Origin: Parvibaculum lavamentivorans DS-1
GTDB taxonomy: Bacteria; Pseudomonadota; Alphaproteobacteria; Parvibaculales; Parvibaculaceae
DNA length: 64,000 nt
NCBI RefSeq assembly: GCF_000017565.1
Contig: NC_009719.1
Location: 3,455,001-3,519,000, forward strand
Reading direction: 5' to 3'
This document shows positions 18,701 to 27,092 of this stretch, in pieces. The notes under the pieces are model-generated. The model had not been told where the DNA came from. It saw only the letters and a program-made list of their open reading frames with translations, and made no database searches. Positions within the stretch are counted from its first letter, which is position 1. Every line of letters begins with the position of its first letter. A program made the position numbers and the translations under genes.

Positions 18701-20215
18701 ATGACATTTGACGAACTCGGCCTCGCGCCAGAGGTATTGAAAGCTGTATCCGAAACCGGATACACGGAACCGACGCCTATCCAGGCGCAGGCAATTCCAC
18801 ATGTTCTGGCGGGGCGCGACGTGCTGGGCATCGCCCAGACCGGTACGGGCAAAACGGCTTCCTTCACGCTTCCGATGATCGACAAGCTGTCGCGCGGACG
18901 TGCGAGGGCACGGATGCCCCGGTCACTGATCCTCGAGCCGACGCGCGAACTAGCCGCGCAGGTCGCCGAAAATTTCGAAACCTACGGCAAGTATAACAAG
19001 CTCTCGATGGCCCTTCTTATTGGTGGGGTCTCCTTCGGTGACCAGGAAAAGAAGCTGGATCGCGGGGTAGACGTCCTCATCGCAACACCAGGCCGCCTCC
19101 TCGACCATTGCAATCGTGGCAAGGTACTGCTGACGGGGGTGCAAATTCTCGTGATTGATGAAGCTGACCGCATGCTGGATATGGGGTTCATTCCCGATAT
19201 TGAGGAAATCTGCAAAAAGCTTCCCTTCACGCGCCAGACACTCTTCTTTTCTGCAACGATGCCGCCTGAAATCCAGCGGCTGACCGACACGTTCCTGCAC
19301 AATCCCGAACGGATCGAAGTGGCGAGAGCGTCCTCCACCAGCGCAAACATCAAGCAAGTGCTGCTGAAGACGACGCGGGATGGAAAACGCGACGTGCTTC
19401 AACGGATGATCGAGGAAGACAACGTCAAGAACGCAATCATTTTCTGCAATCGCAAGCGCGACGTTTCGGTGCTGGAACGGGCGCTCTCGAAAAGCGGGCT
19501 TTCAGCTGGCGCAATCCATGGCGATCTCGATCAGTCGACGCGAACCCGGACGCTGGACGGCTTCCGCAACGGCACAATTCGCCTTCTGGTCGCAAGCGAT
19601 GTAGCCGCACGCGGCCTGGACATTCCCGATGTCAGCCATGTGTTCAACTACGACGTACCAAGCCATGCGGAGGATTATGTACACCGCATAGGGCGGACTG
19701 GACGCGCCGGCAAGAGCGGCACTGCCGTGACACTTTCGACGCGTGAAGACGGCAAGTATCTTGCTGCGATCGAAAAGCTGATCGGCAACCCAATCCCTTC
19801 AGGCGACGTGGACGTTCCTGCGGCACCGGCAGAAGCCGACGCTTCGCCAGCAGTGGCGGCGGAAGCAAGCACCGAGATGTCCGTCGACGAGCCCAAGGAA
19901 GAGAAGAGAAGCCGGGGGCGCCGCGGTGGGCGCGGACGCAAGGACAAGGCGGACTCTGTCGAGACGGTAAACGCCGCCGCCCCAGCCGAACCCGCTGTCG
20001 TGCAAAGCGCTGAGCGGGCACGCCCGGAGCCGGCCAAGGCCGAGGAAAGGCCGGCGCGGCGCGAACGCGGCGGACGAGATCGCGACCGCGACGACGATCG
20101 CCCGGTTGTCGGACTTGGCGACCATGTACCGGCCTTCATATTGCGGGCGGTAAAGCTGCCCAAGAAGAGCAAGGATACGGAAGAAGAAATGGAAACCGAG
20201 GCGGAAGACGCCTGA
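18701..20215 (+). CDS. DEAD-box ATP-dependent RNA helicase (RhlE-like)
   Basis: A 504-residue RNA helicase that remodels ribosomal or messenger RNA. All core motifs are present: Q-motif TPIQAQAIP, motif I AQTGTGKT (44-51), PTRELAAQ, TPGRLLD, DEAD in VIDEADRM, SAT, then domain 2 with ASDVAARGLDIP and HRIGRTGRAG. The core ends near residue 370 and is followed by a 130-residue low-complexity tail rich in Ala, Glu, Arg and Asp, ending in a short helix LRAVKLPKK. Such basic/acidic tails dock RNA or RNase E. The gene stands alone with its own promoter and terminator. Confidence 0.93.
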   Translation: MTFDELGLAPEVLKAVSETGYTEPTPIQAQAIPHVLAGRDVLGIAQTGTGKTASFTLPMIDKLSRGRARARMPRSLILEPTRELAAQVAENFETYGKYNKLSMALLIGGVSFGDQEKKLDRGVDVLIATPGRLLDHCNRGKVLLTGVQILVIDEADRMLDMGFIPDIEEICKKLPFTRQTLFFSATMPPEIQRLTDTFLHNPERIEVARASSTSANIKQVLLKTTRDGKRDVLQRMIEEDNVKNAIIFCNRKRDVSVLERALSKSGLSAGAIHGDLDQSTRTRTLDGFRNGTIRLLVASDVAARGLDIPDVSHVFNYDVPSHAEDYVHRIGRTGRAGKSGTAVTLSTREDGKYLAAIEKLIGNPIPSGDVDVPAAPAEADASPAVAAEASTEMSVDEPKEEKRSRGRRGGRGRKDKADSVETVNAAAPAEPAVVQSAERARPEPAKAEERPARRERGGRDRDRDDDRPVVGLGDHVPAFILRAVKLPKKSKDTEEEMETEAEDA

Positions 20216-20234
20216 TCCCTGAGTTTATCGAAAT

Positions 20235-20265
20235 AAAAAAGGCGGCTCTGAGAGCCGCCTTTTTT
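20235..20265. terminator. Bidirectional intrinsic terminator
   Basis: A-run, then GGCGGCTC pairing with GAGCCGCC around TGA, then a T-run; the A-run on the left gives a T-run on the other strand. It serves both the helicase gene and the converging aldehyde dehydrogenase gene. Confidence 0.93.
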
Positions 20266-20283
20266 GATGTCTTCATCAGACCG

Positions 20284-21747
20284 TCACTTCTTGATTTGCG
20301 AAGCAAGCATCTTGCGCGTCTTGGCGCCGTAGGGCGGGCGGAACATCTCCGCAACCATCTTTGCCCTTGACTGCTTGTAGACCGCCTTTGCGTGGCTGAA
20401 GGTCCGGAAACCATCGAGACCATGATAGGCGCCCATACCGGACGGACCGACACCGCCGAAAGGCAGATCTTCCATTGAGACATGCATGATCACGTCATTG
20501 AGCGTGACGCCGCCGGATGTGGTCCGGTCGAGCACCGTACGCTCTTCTTTTTCATCGTCGCCGAAATAGTAGAGGCCGAGCGGTCGTGCGTGAGCATTCA
20601 CGTATCCCAGCACGTCGTTAATTTCCTTATACGTCTTGATCGGCAAGAGCGGTCCGAAGATTTCGTCCTGCATGATTTTCATGTCATCGGTCGGGTTCAG
20701 CACAAGCGTAGGCGGAATCTTGTGCGCCTGCTGCTGGCTGAAATCCTCATTCGCGGGATTGATCTCGACGATCCGGGCTCCCTTACCCCTCGCATCCTCG
20801 ATCAGGCCGTTGAGCCGATCGTAGTGACGTTGGTTGATGATCGAGGTGTAGTCGGGGTTGTCTTTCATCGTTGGCAGCATCTTGGTGACCGATTTGGTCG
20901 CCTCGGTTACGAACTCGTCCACCTTACCTTCGGGAACGAAGACATAGTCCGGCGCCAGACAAATCTGACCCGCATTGAGCGTCTTGCCGTTCATGACCCG
21001 CGCCGCCGCGTCATCCATTTTCGCGGATTTTGAGATAATGACCGGCGACTTGCCGCCGAGTTCAAGCGTCAACGGCACGAGATTTTCGGCAGCAGCACGC
21101 ATGACGTGATAAGCGATCGAGGTGGCACCGGTAAAAAGAAGGTGGTCGAAGGGTTGGCGGCTGAACGCTTCACCCACGGCCGGCCCACCAGTAACCACTG
21201 CGACTTCAGTCTCGTCATAGGCTTCGCGCAGCATGCGCGCCATGAGCTCGGATGTGGCGGGCGTGAACTCGGACGGCTTGATCATGGCGCGGTTGCCGGC
21301 GGCAAAAACGCCTGCCAGAGGCGTCCAGGTCAGGTTTACCGGAAAGTTCCAGGGGCTGATGATGCCTACCGTGCCGAGCGGCTGATATTCAACCCGCGCT
21401 TTTGCGCCTAGCAGACCGAGCGGGAACTGGACTTTCCGTTTCTCCGGCTTCATCCACTGACGCAGATGTTTTTTCGCATGCTTCAGCGGTCCGATGGACC
21501 CCATCACGTCCGTCAGCAGGGTCTGCTCATGGCTTCGATGGCCGAAGTCGGATGCCAGGGCCTCAACGATTTCCTTCTGGTTGTCGACGATGAGCGCGAT
21601 GGCGCGGTCGATCCAGTCGATGCGGCGTTCGGCGCTCGCCGGACCCTCACTGATGTGCGCGGCCTTCTGTCTGTCGAGAATAGCCCGAATGGAGGCCGAG
21701 ATCGTCGCCGAATCGGATTCGTGGGTCGTCTGCTCCGCCAAGCTCAT
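20284..21747 (-). CDS. calB: Coniferyl aldehyde dehydrogenase-type ALDH
   Basis: A 487-residue aldehyde dehydrogenase closest in pattern to coniferyl aldehyde dehydrogenases, which oxidise long-chain or aromatic aldehydes to acids with NAD(P). Motifs: SPWNFPVNLTWTPL (cofactor cleft), KPSEFTP, FTGATSIAYHV, catalytic Glu in LELGGKSP, catalytic Cys in NAGQICLAPDYV, and EIFGPLLPI. The real start is ATG at 21747, with a full AGGAGGA ribosome site just upstream; the frame is open to 21918. A cytosolic ALDH with hydrophobic C-terminus as in fatty aldehyde dehydrogenases is not seen. The symbol follows the family name and is less certain than the function. Confidence 0.85.
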   Translation of the reverse strand: MSLAEQTTHESDSATISASIRAILDRQKAAHISEGPASAERRIDWIDRAIALIVDNQKEIVEALASDFGHRSHEQTLLTDVMGSIGPLKHAKKHLRQWMKPEKRKVQFPLGLLGAKARVEYQPLGTVGIISPWNFPVNLTWTPLAGVFAAGNRAMIKPSEFTPATSELMARMLREAYDETEVAVVTGGPAVGEAFSRQPFDHLLFTGATSIAYHVMRAAAENLVPLTLELGGKSPVIISKSAKMDDAAARVMNGKTLNAGQICLAPDYVFVPEGKVDEFVTEATKSVTKMLPTMKDNPDYTSIINQRHYDRLNGLIEDARGKGARIVEINPANEDFSQQQAHKIPPTLVLNPTDDMKIMQDEIFGPLLPIKTYKEINDVLGYVNAHARPLGLYYFGDDEKEERTVLDRTTSGGVTLNDVIMHVSMEDLPFGGVGPSGMGAYHGLDGFRTFSHAKAVYKQSRAKMVAEMFRPPYGAKTRKMLASQIKK

Positions 21748-22066
21748 TAGTTCCTCCTGATGCACAGCGGGCGCTGAATGCCGCTGCCTGATTTTCTTTC
21801 GTTTCGGTCTCTCGCCGCAGCCCGGCCACCCGCTATGGGCGCTTCTGAAGTTCGAAGATTTTGCCAGATTATACAAAAAAAGCGGGCTTGAGAGCCCCCT
21901 ACGAGGTCGTAGGACCACGCTTTCCGTAGAAATGCTCGTAGAGTTTCGATTGACAAAAAATGGCTATTTTCCGCGACAATTTACGCCTAGGTAACTCAAT
22001 TCCCCTAGTTTCTACGGCACGGACATAGGGCGCCCAAGGGGTGCCGCGGCGGGGGTTTCTTTCGAG
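21748..22066. other. Divergent control region, calB-type gene / diguanylate cyclase
   Basis: A 319-base gap. Seen in it: a TTGACA element at 21950-21955 with a poor, over-spaced GACAAT partner, AT-rich sequence around 21920-22010, and a GGGCTTGAGAGCCC stem near 21883. A promoter for the cyclase gene probably starts here but cannot be fixed by eye. Confidence 0.35.
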
Positions 22067-23122
22067 ATGCAAAGCGAGGACTTGGAATTTGCTTCGGAAT
22101 GGAGTGCTACGGCGCTCCAGTTGATGGCGGCTCACGGTATCCCGCCGTCTCCCGAAAATTATTCCATCTGGTTCCGCTATGTCTCCGGCAAGCTACCGGA
22201 ATTGAACAAGGAAATCGACGCCTGCATTGAGAGTGGCCATACCATCGACATCGAGGTAACCGCTGCGCTGCAAGACCGGTTCTTTTCCGACGGCAAACTC
22301 GCTGATGTGACGCTCAGTACCGGTGCCAAACTCAATACCGAAGTCAATCAGATCCTAAAAATCATCGAGGAGACAGTCGGCAACTCTACCGCTCTCGGCA
22401 CCACCGTGCGCGAGGCGAGCGAAGGGCTGACCAACCAGTCGACACCGAACGACGTTCGTCGCGCGGTCGAGGCCATTGTTACTGCCTCGCGGAAAATGGA
22501 AGATCGTAGCGTCGAACTCGAAGAGCACCTGCAGGCTACAAAAAAAGAACTCGATGAATTGCAGCAGAACCTCGAGAAAGCTCATACGGAGGCACGAACC
22601 GACGGCTTGACCGGCGTCAACAATCGAAAGGCTTTCGACGAGGCGCTAGCCCGCGCGATGGCGGCGGCTTCAACAAGCAATGCCCCTTTGTGCCTCGCTA
22701 TCGGCGATATCGACCATTTCAAAAAGTTCAACGACACGTTCGGGCATCGGACTGGCGACCAGGTTCTGCGGCTCGTAGCGAACTGCTTGAAGACAGGCGC
22801 TTTGGAGCAGCATTTTGTTGCCCGCTACGGCGGTGAAGAGTTTGCCGTCATCATGCCTGCTACCGATATCGCAACGGCCGAAGCCATTTCCAACAAAATT
22901 CGCGAGACGGTGCAGGCCAGGGAACTCGTGAAGCGCTCGACGGGAGAGTCTCTCGGCCGCGTTACCATGTCGATGGGTATTGCACTCCTGAGGGATACCG
23001 ACAGCGCCGCTTCACTGATCGAACGAGCGGACGGTTGCCTTTACGATGCCAAACACGCTGGCCGGAATCGGATCATCACCGAATGTCACGGCTTGGAAAT
23101 GTCACACGCCAAAGCCAGCTAG
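22067..23122 (+). CDS. Diguanylate cyclase with N-terminal helical domain
   Basis: A 351-residue enzyme making cyclic di-GMP from two GTP. Residues 1-145 form a helical region with no known sensor fold, 146-175 a coiled coil, and 176-345 the GGDEF domain with TDGLTGVNNRKAFD, GDIDHFKKFNDTFGH and active site GGEEF (255-259). The GGEEF variant is catalytically competent in characterised enzymes. The RxxD inhibitory I-site normally nine residues before GGEEF is absent (EQHF there), so product inhibition by that route is not expected. No membrane segment, so it is cytosolic. ATG start fits. Confidence 0.9.
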   Translation: MQSEDLEFASEWSATALQLMAAHGIPPSPENYSIWFRYVSGKLPELNKEIDACIESGHTIDIEVTAALQDRFFSDGKLADVTLSTGAKLNTEVNQILKIIEETVGNSTALGTTVREASEGLTNQSTPNDVRRAVEAIVTASRKMEDRSVELEEHLQATKKELDELQQNLEKAHTEARTDGLTGVNNRKAFDEALARAMAAASTSNAPLCLAIGDIDHFKKFNDTFGHRTGDQVLRLVANCLKTGALEQHFVARYGGEEFAVIMPATDIATAEAISNKIRETVQARELVKRSTGESLGRVTMSMGIALLRDTDSAASLIERADGCLYDAKHAGRNRIITECHGLEMSHAKAS

Positions 23123-23267
23123 CGCCCACCGGCCTGCTCCTCCAACACAACATCCGACCTTTGACGTAACGGAACGCTGGACCGCCTAGCACCCGTACGC
23201 GCGCGGCCTTTCGCGGAGGACGGAGCATGACTATGCTTGCCCGAAACAACTTTGGGACGAGCGTCAA

Positions 23268-24059
23268 ATGGAAACAATCACTCTGGAAACGAAGAATGGC
23301 ATTGCCCTTCTTACACTCAATCGTCCGGAAGTTCTGAACAGCATCGATACGGCGCTCATAGCGGACATGCGCACAGCCGTCGCGCAGGTTGAGAAAGATC
23401 CTGAAGCGCGCGTCCTTTTGATTACCGGCGCAGGGCGCGGTTTCTGCGCGGGCGCCGACCTGGCCGCTCAGGGACAGCGCATAGAAGGCATGTCTGTTGG
23501 CCAGGGTGTAGCCCATGGCATGACCATTGGCTTCAATCCGATGATGCGCGAGATTTACGCCCTATCCAAACCAATCATCGCGGCTGTAAACGGTGTGGCC
23601 GCGGGTGGCGGCGTAGGCCTTGCGCTCGTCGCAGATATTGTGATCGCCGCAAAAAGCGCCTCATTCGTTCAGGTATTCGGACCACGGCTGGGTCTCATCC
23701 CCGACCTTGGTTGCACATGGCACCTTCCGAGGCTGGTCGGCCGAGCCCGGGCGCTCGCACTGGCCTTGATGGGCGACAAGTTACCCGCAGAGACGGCCGC
23801 AGAATGGGGCCTCATCTGGAAGTGCGTAGATGACAATTCTCTCATGAGTGAAGCAAATGCGGTCGCAGCGAAGCTTGCAAACGGCCCCACCAACGCCTTT
23901 GCGGAAATACGCAAGGCGGTGGACACGGCGACAGGGAACAGCTTTTCCGAACAGCTCGACTACGAACGCGACGTGCAAGGTACGCTAGGCGATCACCCTA
24001 ACTTCATGGAAGGCGTCAAGGCATTCCTGACCAAGCGAGAACCTGAATTCAAAGCCTGA
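23268..24059 (+). CDS. Enoyl-CoA hydratase/isomerase family protein
   Basis: A 263-residue crotonase-fold enzyme, active on acyl-CoA thioesters. Oxyanion-hole stretches are GAGRGFCAGADL (first) and AVNGVAAGGGVGLALVADI (second). At the usual first catalytic Glu position it has FGPRLGLIPDLGCTWHLPR, where the GLIPD pattern with Asp is typical of the PaaG-like isomerase subgroup that opens epoxides or shifts double bonds rather than hydrating. Thirty-six bases separate it from a second paralogue of identical length on the same strand, so they form an operon likely used in fatty or aromatic acid breakdown. Confidence 0.88.
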   Translation: METITLETKNGIALLTLNRPEVLNSIDTALIADMRTAVAQVEKDPEARVLLITGAGRGFCAGADLAAQGQRIEGMSVGQGVAHGMTIGFNPMMREIYALSKPIIAAVNGVAAGGGVGLALVADIVIAAKSASFVQVFGPRLGLIPDLGCTWHLPRLVGRARALALALMGDKLPAETAAEWGLIWKCVDDNSLMSEANAVAAKLANGPTNAFAEIRKAVDTATGNSFSEQLDYERDVQGTLGDHPNFMEGVKAFLTKREPEFKA

Positions 24060-24095
24060 AACAAATTTGCATATCCAGGAGGCAAGGAGAAGATA

Positions 24096-24887
24096 ATGGA
24101 CTTCGAACGGGTCAAACTTGATGTCGACGGTAATGTAGGCACGCTGACACTCAACCACCCCGAGGTGATGAACGCAGTATCGCCGGAAATGCTGGGCGGT
24201 CTTATGCGAGCGCTCGATGCAGTGGAAGACGCCGCAAATGGTGTCCGCTGCCTTATCATGACAGGCGAGGGTCGCGGTTTTTGCACCGGCGCCAATCTTC
24301 AAGGACGGGGCGATAATTCCGGCGCCCGGCCAGATGCCGGGTCGGCCCTTGAAACGATGTATCATCCGTTCCTGCGCCGACTGCGTAACCTGAAGATGCC
24401 GTTCGTAACCGCCGTTAATGGTCCTGCGGCAGGCGTGGGCATGAGCTTCGCGTTGATGGGCGATCTCGTGCTTTGCGCGCGCTCTTCTTATTTTCTGCAG
24501 GCTTTCCGGCGCATTGGTCTGGTGCCCGATGGCGGCTCAACATGGATACTACCCCGGCTCGTCGGCAAAGCCCGCGCAATGGAGCTGTCGCTGCTTGGCG
24601 AAAAGCTGCCGGCGGAGACCGCGCTTCAATGGGGTCTCGTCAATCGAGTTTATGATGACGAAAAGTTGCTGGAAGAGGCGAAAGCTCTTGCGGCTCACCT
24701 TGCCAGTGGACCAACCAAGACACTGGGCATGATCCGTCAGCTCTATTGGGAGAGCACGGACAATACTTACGAAGAGCAGCTGAATCTCGAGCGGCAGCTT
24801 CAGCGGACCGCCGGCTATGGCGAAGATTTCAAGGAGGGAGTGCGTGCTTTCCTCGAGAAGCGCCCCGCCCAATTCAAAGGAAACTGA
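24096..24887 (+). CDS. Enoyl-CoA hydratase/isomerase family protein (paralogue)
   Basis: A second 263-residue crotonase-fold protein, clearly paralogous to the preceding gene: both have TLNHPEV or LNRPEV near the start, a GRGFCAGA/GRGFCTGA oxyanion loop, GLVPDGGSTWILPRLVGKARAMEL, and a GEKLPAETALQWGLV helix. The GLVPDGGS motif again points to the PaaG-type subgroup. A ribosome site AGGAGGCAAGGAG precedes the ATG. Having two tandem copies suggests a heteromeric enzyme or successive steps on related CoA esters. A terminator-like hairpin lies about 75 bases downstream. Confidence 0.88.
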   Translation: MDFERVKLDVDGNVGTLTLNHPEVMNAVSPEMLGGLMRALDAVEDAANGVRCLIMTGEGRGFCTGANLQGRGDNSGARPDAGSALETMYHPFLRRLRNLKMPFVTAVNGPAAGVGMSFALMGDLVLCARSSYFLQAFRRIGLVPDGGSTWILPRLVGKARAMELSLLGEKLPAETALQWGLVNRVYDDEKLLEEAKALAAHLASGPTKTLGMIRQLYWESTDNTYEEQLNLERQLQRTAGYGEDFKEGVRAFLEKRPAQFKGN

Positions 24888-24889
24888 CC

Positions 24890-25071
24890 TCAGCCGACGA
24901 TACAACTCGCAAGGAGCGCGAGAAACATCACGGCAATGAACAGCAGAACATAAGGCATGGCCGCGCGCTTCAGACTCTGGGGCGCGCGGTTTTGTTACGC
25001 GCGGGCTCGGGTTTCCTCACAGGCCCCATTTCCTCAGCTTTGAAATCCTTGTGCTCGTCGCTGACTGCCAT
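24890..25071 (-). pseudogene. Possible small membrane protein at the end of the suf operon, frameshifted
   Basis: Just 2 bases after the sufA stop, an ATG at 25071 opens a 33-codon frame (MAVSDEHKDF..., stop at 24970-24972). In a shifted frame a 22-codon piece (MPYVLLFIAVMFLALLASCIVG without upstream context; ATG 24958, stop 24890) encodes one good membrane helix. Adding one C in the run of four Cs near 24978 would join them into a 60-residue protein with a charged N-terminus and a C-terminal anchor. It may be a real small gene with a sequencing error, a broken gene, or chance, since a terminator hairpin for the opposite strand overlaps the site. Confidence 0.3.
24961..24996 (+). terminator. 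Terminator-like hairpin after the enoyl-CoA hydratase pair
   Basis: CCGCGCGC (24961-24968) pairs with GCGCGCGG (24982-24989) and is followed by TTTTGTT. It fits an intrinsic terminator for the plus-strand hydratase operon, and it overlaps the broken small frame on the opposite strand. Confidence 0.6.
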
Positions 25072-25073
25072 GA

Positions 25074-25433
25074 TTAGAGGGTGGCGGGAGTGATGGAAAC
25101 GCTCTCGCCGCAGCCGCAGGCATCTGTCTGGTTAGGGTTGTTGAAACGAAAGCCCGCCGAAAACTTCTCTTCGCTATAGTCCATCTCGGTACCAAGCAGG
25201 AACAGAATAGCTTTCGGGTCGATCAGAATTTTCACGTCCCGGTCTTCCACCACCTCGTCGAGCGGCTTCACGTCTTCGGCATATTCCATCGTGTATTCCA
25301 TGCCGGCGCAGCCCCCGTTCTTTACGCCGATCCTCACGCCGATATATTTTCCGGAGGAAGCGGCCATGATCTCCTTCATGCGCGCCGCCGCGATTTCTGT
25401 AAGCGTTATCGCCTTTGGTGTGGGTCTCGCCAT
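25074..25433 (-). CDS. sufA: A-type Fe-S carrier (SufA/ErpA-like)
   Basis: A 119-residue A-type iron-sulfur carrier that receives clusters from SufBCD and hands them to target enzymes. The three conserved cysteines are present: one in NGGCAGMEYTMEY (around residue 43) and the C-terminal pair in ACGCGES. ATG at 25433 gives the usual N-terminus, with GAGGTGC upstream. It follows the SufT-like gene by 11 bases as the last clear member of the suf operon. Confidence 0.93.
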   Translation of the reverse strand: MARPTPKAITLTEIAAARMKEIMAASSGKYIGVRIGVKNGGCAGMEYTMEYAEDVKPLDEVVEDRDVKILIDPKAILFLLGTEMDYSEEKFSAGFRFNNPNQTDACGCGESVSITPATL

Positions 25434-25444
25434 ATCGAGCACCT

Positions 25445-25837
25445 CTAATACATATTGAGCGCGACGCGCGCTTCGTCCGACATACGGCTCGGATCCCAAG
25501 GAGGATCGAACGTCATGTTGACCCGCACATCCGCAATGCCTTCAACCGTTCTCACTGCATCCTCAACCATGATCGGCATTGTGCCAGCCACAGGGCAGCC
25601 TGGCGCCGTCAATGTCATGTCGACCACGACATCGCGATCATCGGAAATATCCACTTTGTAGATGAGACCAAGCTCATAGATATCAACCGGAATTTCCGGA
25701 TCGTAGACGGTCTTCAACGCGGCGATAATGTCGTCGGTGAGTTGCGCAATCTCCTCCGGCGGAATGGCGGACGTGTTTGGCGACCCTTCGTCCGGCGCCA
25801 GCTCTTCCGTTGCGATTGTGTTCGCGTCCTCGGACAT
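25445..25837 (-). CDS. sufT: SufT-like MIP18/DUF59 Fe-S assembly protein
   Basis: A 130-residue protein: an acidic, variable N-terminus (1-35) followed by the DUF59 domain with TVYDPEIPVDIYELGLIY, DMTLTAPGCPVAGTMP and NMTFDPPWDPSRMS. The conserved cysteine is in the TAPGCP motif. DUF59 proteins in suf operons (SufT) help Fe-S maturation and relate to eukaryotic MIP18. It lies 10 bases after sufS and 11 before sufA. The frame extends upstream to 25951 inside sufS, but the ATG at 25837 is preferred. Confidence 0.88.
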   Translation of the reverse strand: MSEDANTIATEELAPDEGSPNTSAIPPEEIAQLTDDIIAALKTVYDPEIPVDIYELGLIYKVDISDDRDVVVDMTLTAPGCPVAGTMPIMVEDAVRTVEGIADVRVNMTFDPPWDPSRMSDEARVALNMY

Positions 25838-25847
25838 ACCGCGATCC

Positions 25848-27092
25848 TTACCCAAAGAACTTCTTGCTGTCGATGAGCGCCTCTGCCAGGCGGTCCACCT
25901 CTTCCAGCGTATTGTACATGGCGAAAGACGCTCGCGTTGTAGCGCCGACACCGAAACGCTCCATGACAGGTTGCGCGCAATGATGGCCGGCTCGCACAGC
26001 CACTCCCGCCCTGTCTATCACCGTCGCGATGTCGTGCGGGTGTGCATTTTCCATCACGAAAGAGATGATACTGCCTTTCGATTTCGTCGTGCCGATGATC
26101 CGGAGACTGTTTATTTCAGAAAGGCGGCGTGTCGCATAATCCCGGAGTTGCACCTCATGGGCTGCGATATTGTCGCGCCCAACAGATTCAATATAGGAAA
26201 GCGCAGCGCCGAGCCCAATAGCCTGGACGATGGCGGGCGTACCCGCTTCGAAGCGGTGCGGCGGCGCGGCATAAGTAATATTCTCCAGACCGACCTCCCG
26301 GATCATCTCGCCGCCACCGCGGTAAGGCCGCATCGTCTTCAGGTGCTCGATCTTGCCATAGAGAAGACCTATGCCTGTCGGACCATAGAGTTTGTGGCCC
26401 GAGCAGACGAGAAAATCGCAATCAAGTTCGCGAACGTCGGTCGGCATATGGACAACGCCTTGGCAACCGTCGACGAGAACAGGCACGCCGTGTTCGTGTG
26501 CGATCCGGATCATCTCCTTGATCGGCGTTATTGTTCCGAGCGCGTTCGACATCTGGGTCAGCGCAACCATCTTTGTGCGAGGGCTGAAGAGTTGTTCGTA
26601 AGCCTCGACGTCGAGATCCCCCTCATCCATCACCGGCACGTATTTCAATACCGCACCGTGACGTTCACGGAGAAAATGCCAAGGAACGATGTTCGAATGA
26701 TGCTCAAGGACCGAGAGGATGATTTCATCGCCTGGCTTTATTCCCGCTTCCACAAACGAGGAAGCAACGAGGTTGATCGCATCTGTTGCCCCAGATGTGA
26801 AGACAACCTCATCCGTCGACGCTGCATTGAGAAAGCTTCGCGCTGTCTCGCGCGCCTGTTCGAATTTTTCAGTCGCGGCGTTGGACAGGTAGTGCATGCC
26901 CCGATGCACATTCGAATACTCATGTGAATACGCATCCGTTACCGCATCGATCACCGATTGCGGCTTCTGGGCGGACGCGGCATTGTCGAGATAGACGAGC
27001 GGCTTGCCGTAAACTTTCTGCGAAAGGATCGGGAAATCAGCACGAATTCTTTCTACATCGTAGGTTTCGGGCTTGAGAACGGGGCTGTTCAT
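25848..27092 (-). CDS. sufS: Cysteine desulfurase SufS
   Basis: A 414-residue group II PLP-dependent cysteine desulfurase, the sulfur source of the SUF system. It shows FPILSQKVYGKPLVYLDNAA at the N-terminus, the PLP lysine in SGHKLYGPTGIG, and the persulfide cysteine in RAGHHCAQPVM near the C-terminus. SufS usually needs SufE or SufU for activity; no such gene is in this operon. Its ATG overlaps the sufD stop by 4 bases (ATGA), indicating coupled translation. Confidence 0.95.
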   Translation of the reverse strand: MNSPVLKPETYDVERIRADFPILSQKVYGKPLVYLDNAASAQKPQSVIDAVTDAYSHEYSNVHRGMHYLSNAATEKFEQARETARSFLNAASTDEVVFTSGATDAINLVASSFVEAGIKPGDEIILSVLEHHSNIVPWHFLRERHGAVLKYVPVMDEGDLDVEAYEQLFSPRTKMVALTQMSNALGTITPIKEMIRIAHEHGVPVLVDGCQGVVHMPTDVRELDCDFLVCSGHKLYGPTGIGLLYGKIEHLKTMRPYRGGGEMIREVGLENITYAAPPHRFEAGTPAIVQAIGLGAALSYIESVGRDNIAAHEVQLRDYATRRLSEINSLRIIGTTKSKGSIISFVMENAHPHDIATVIDRAGVAVRAGHHCAQPVMERFGVGATTRASFAMYNTLEEVDRLAEALIDSKKFFG

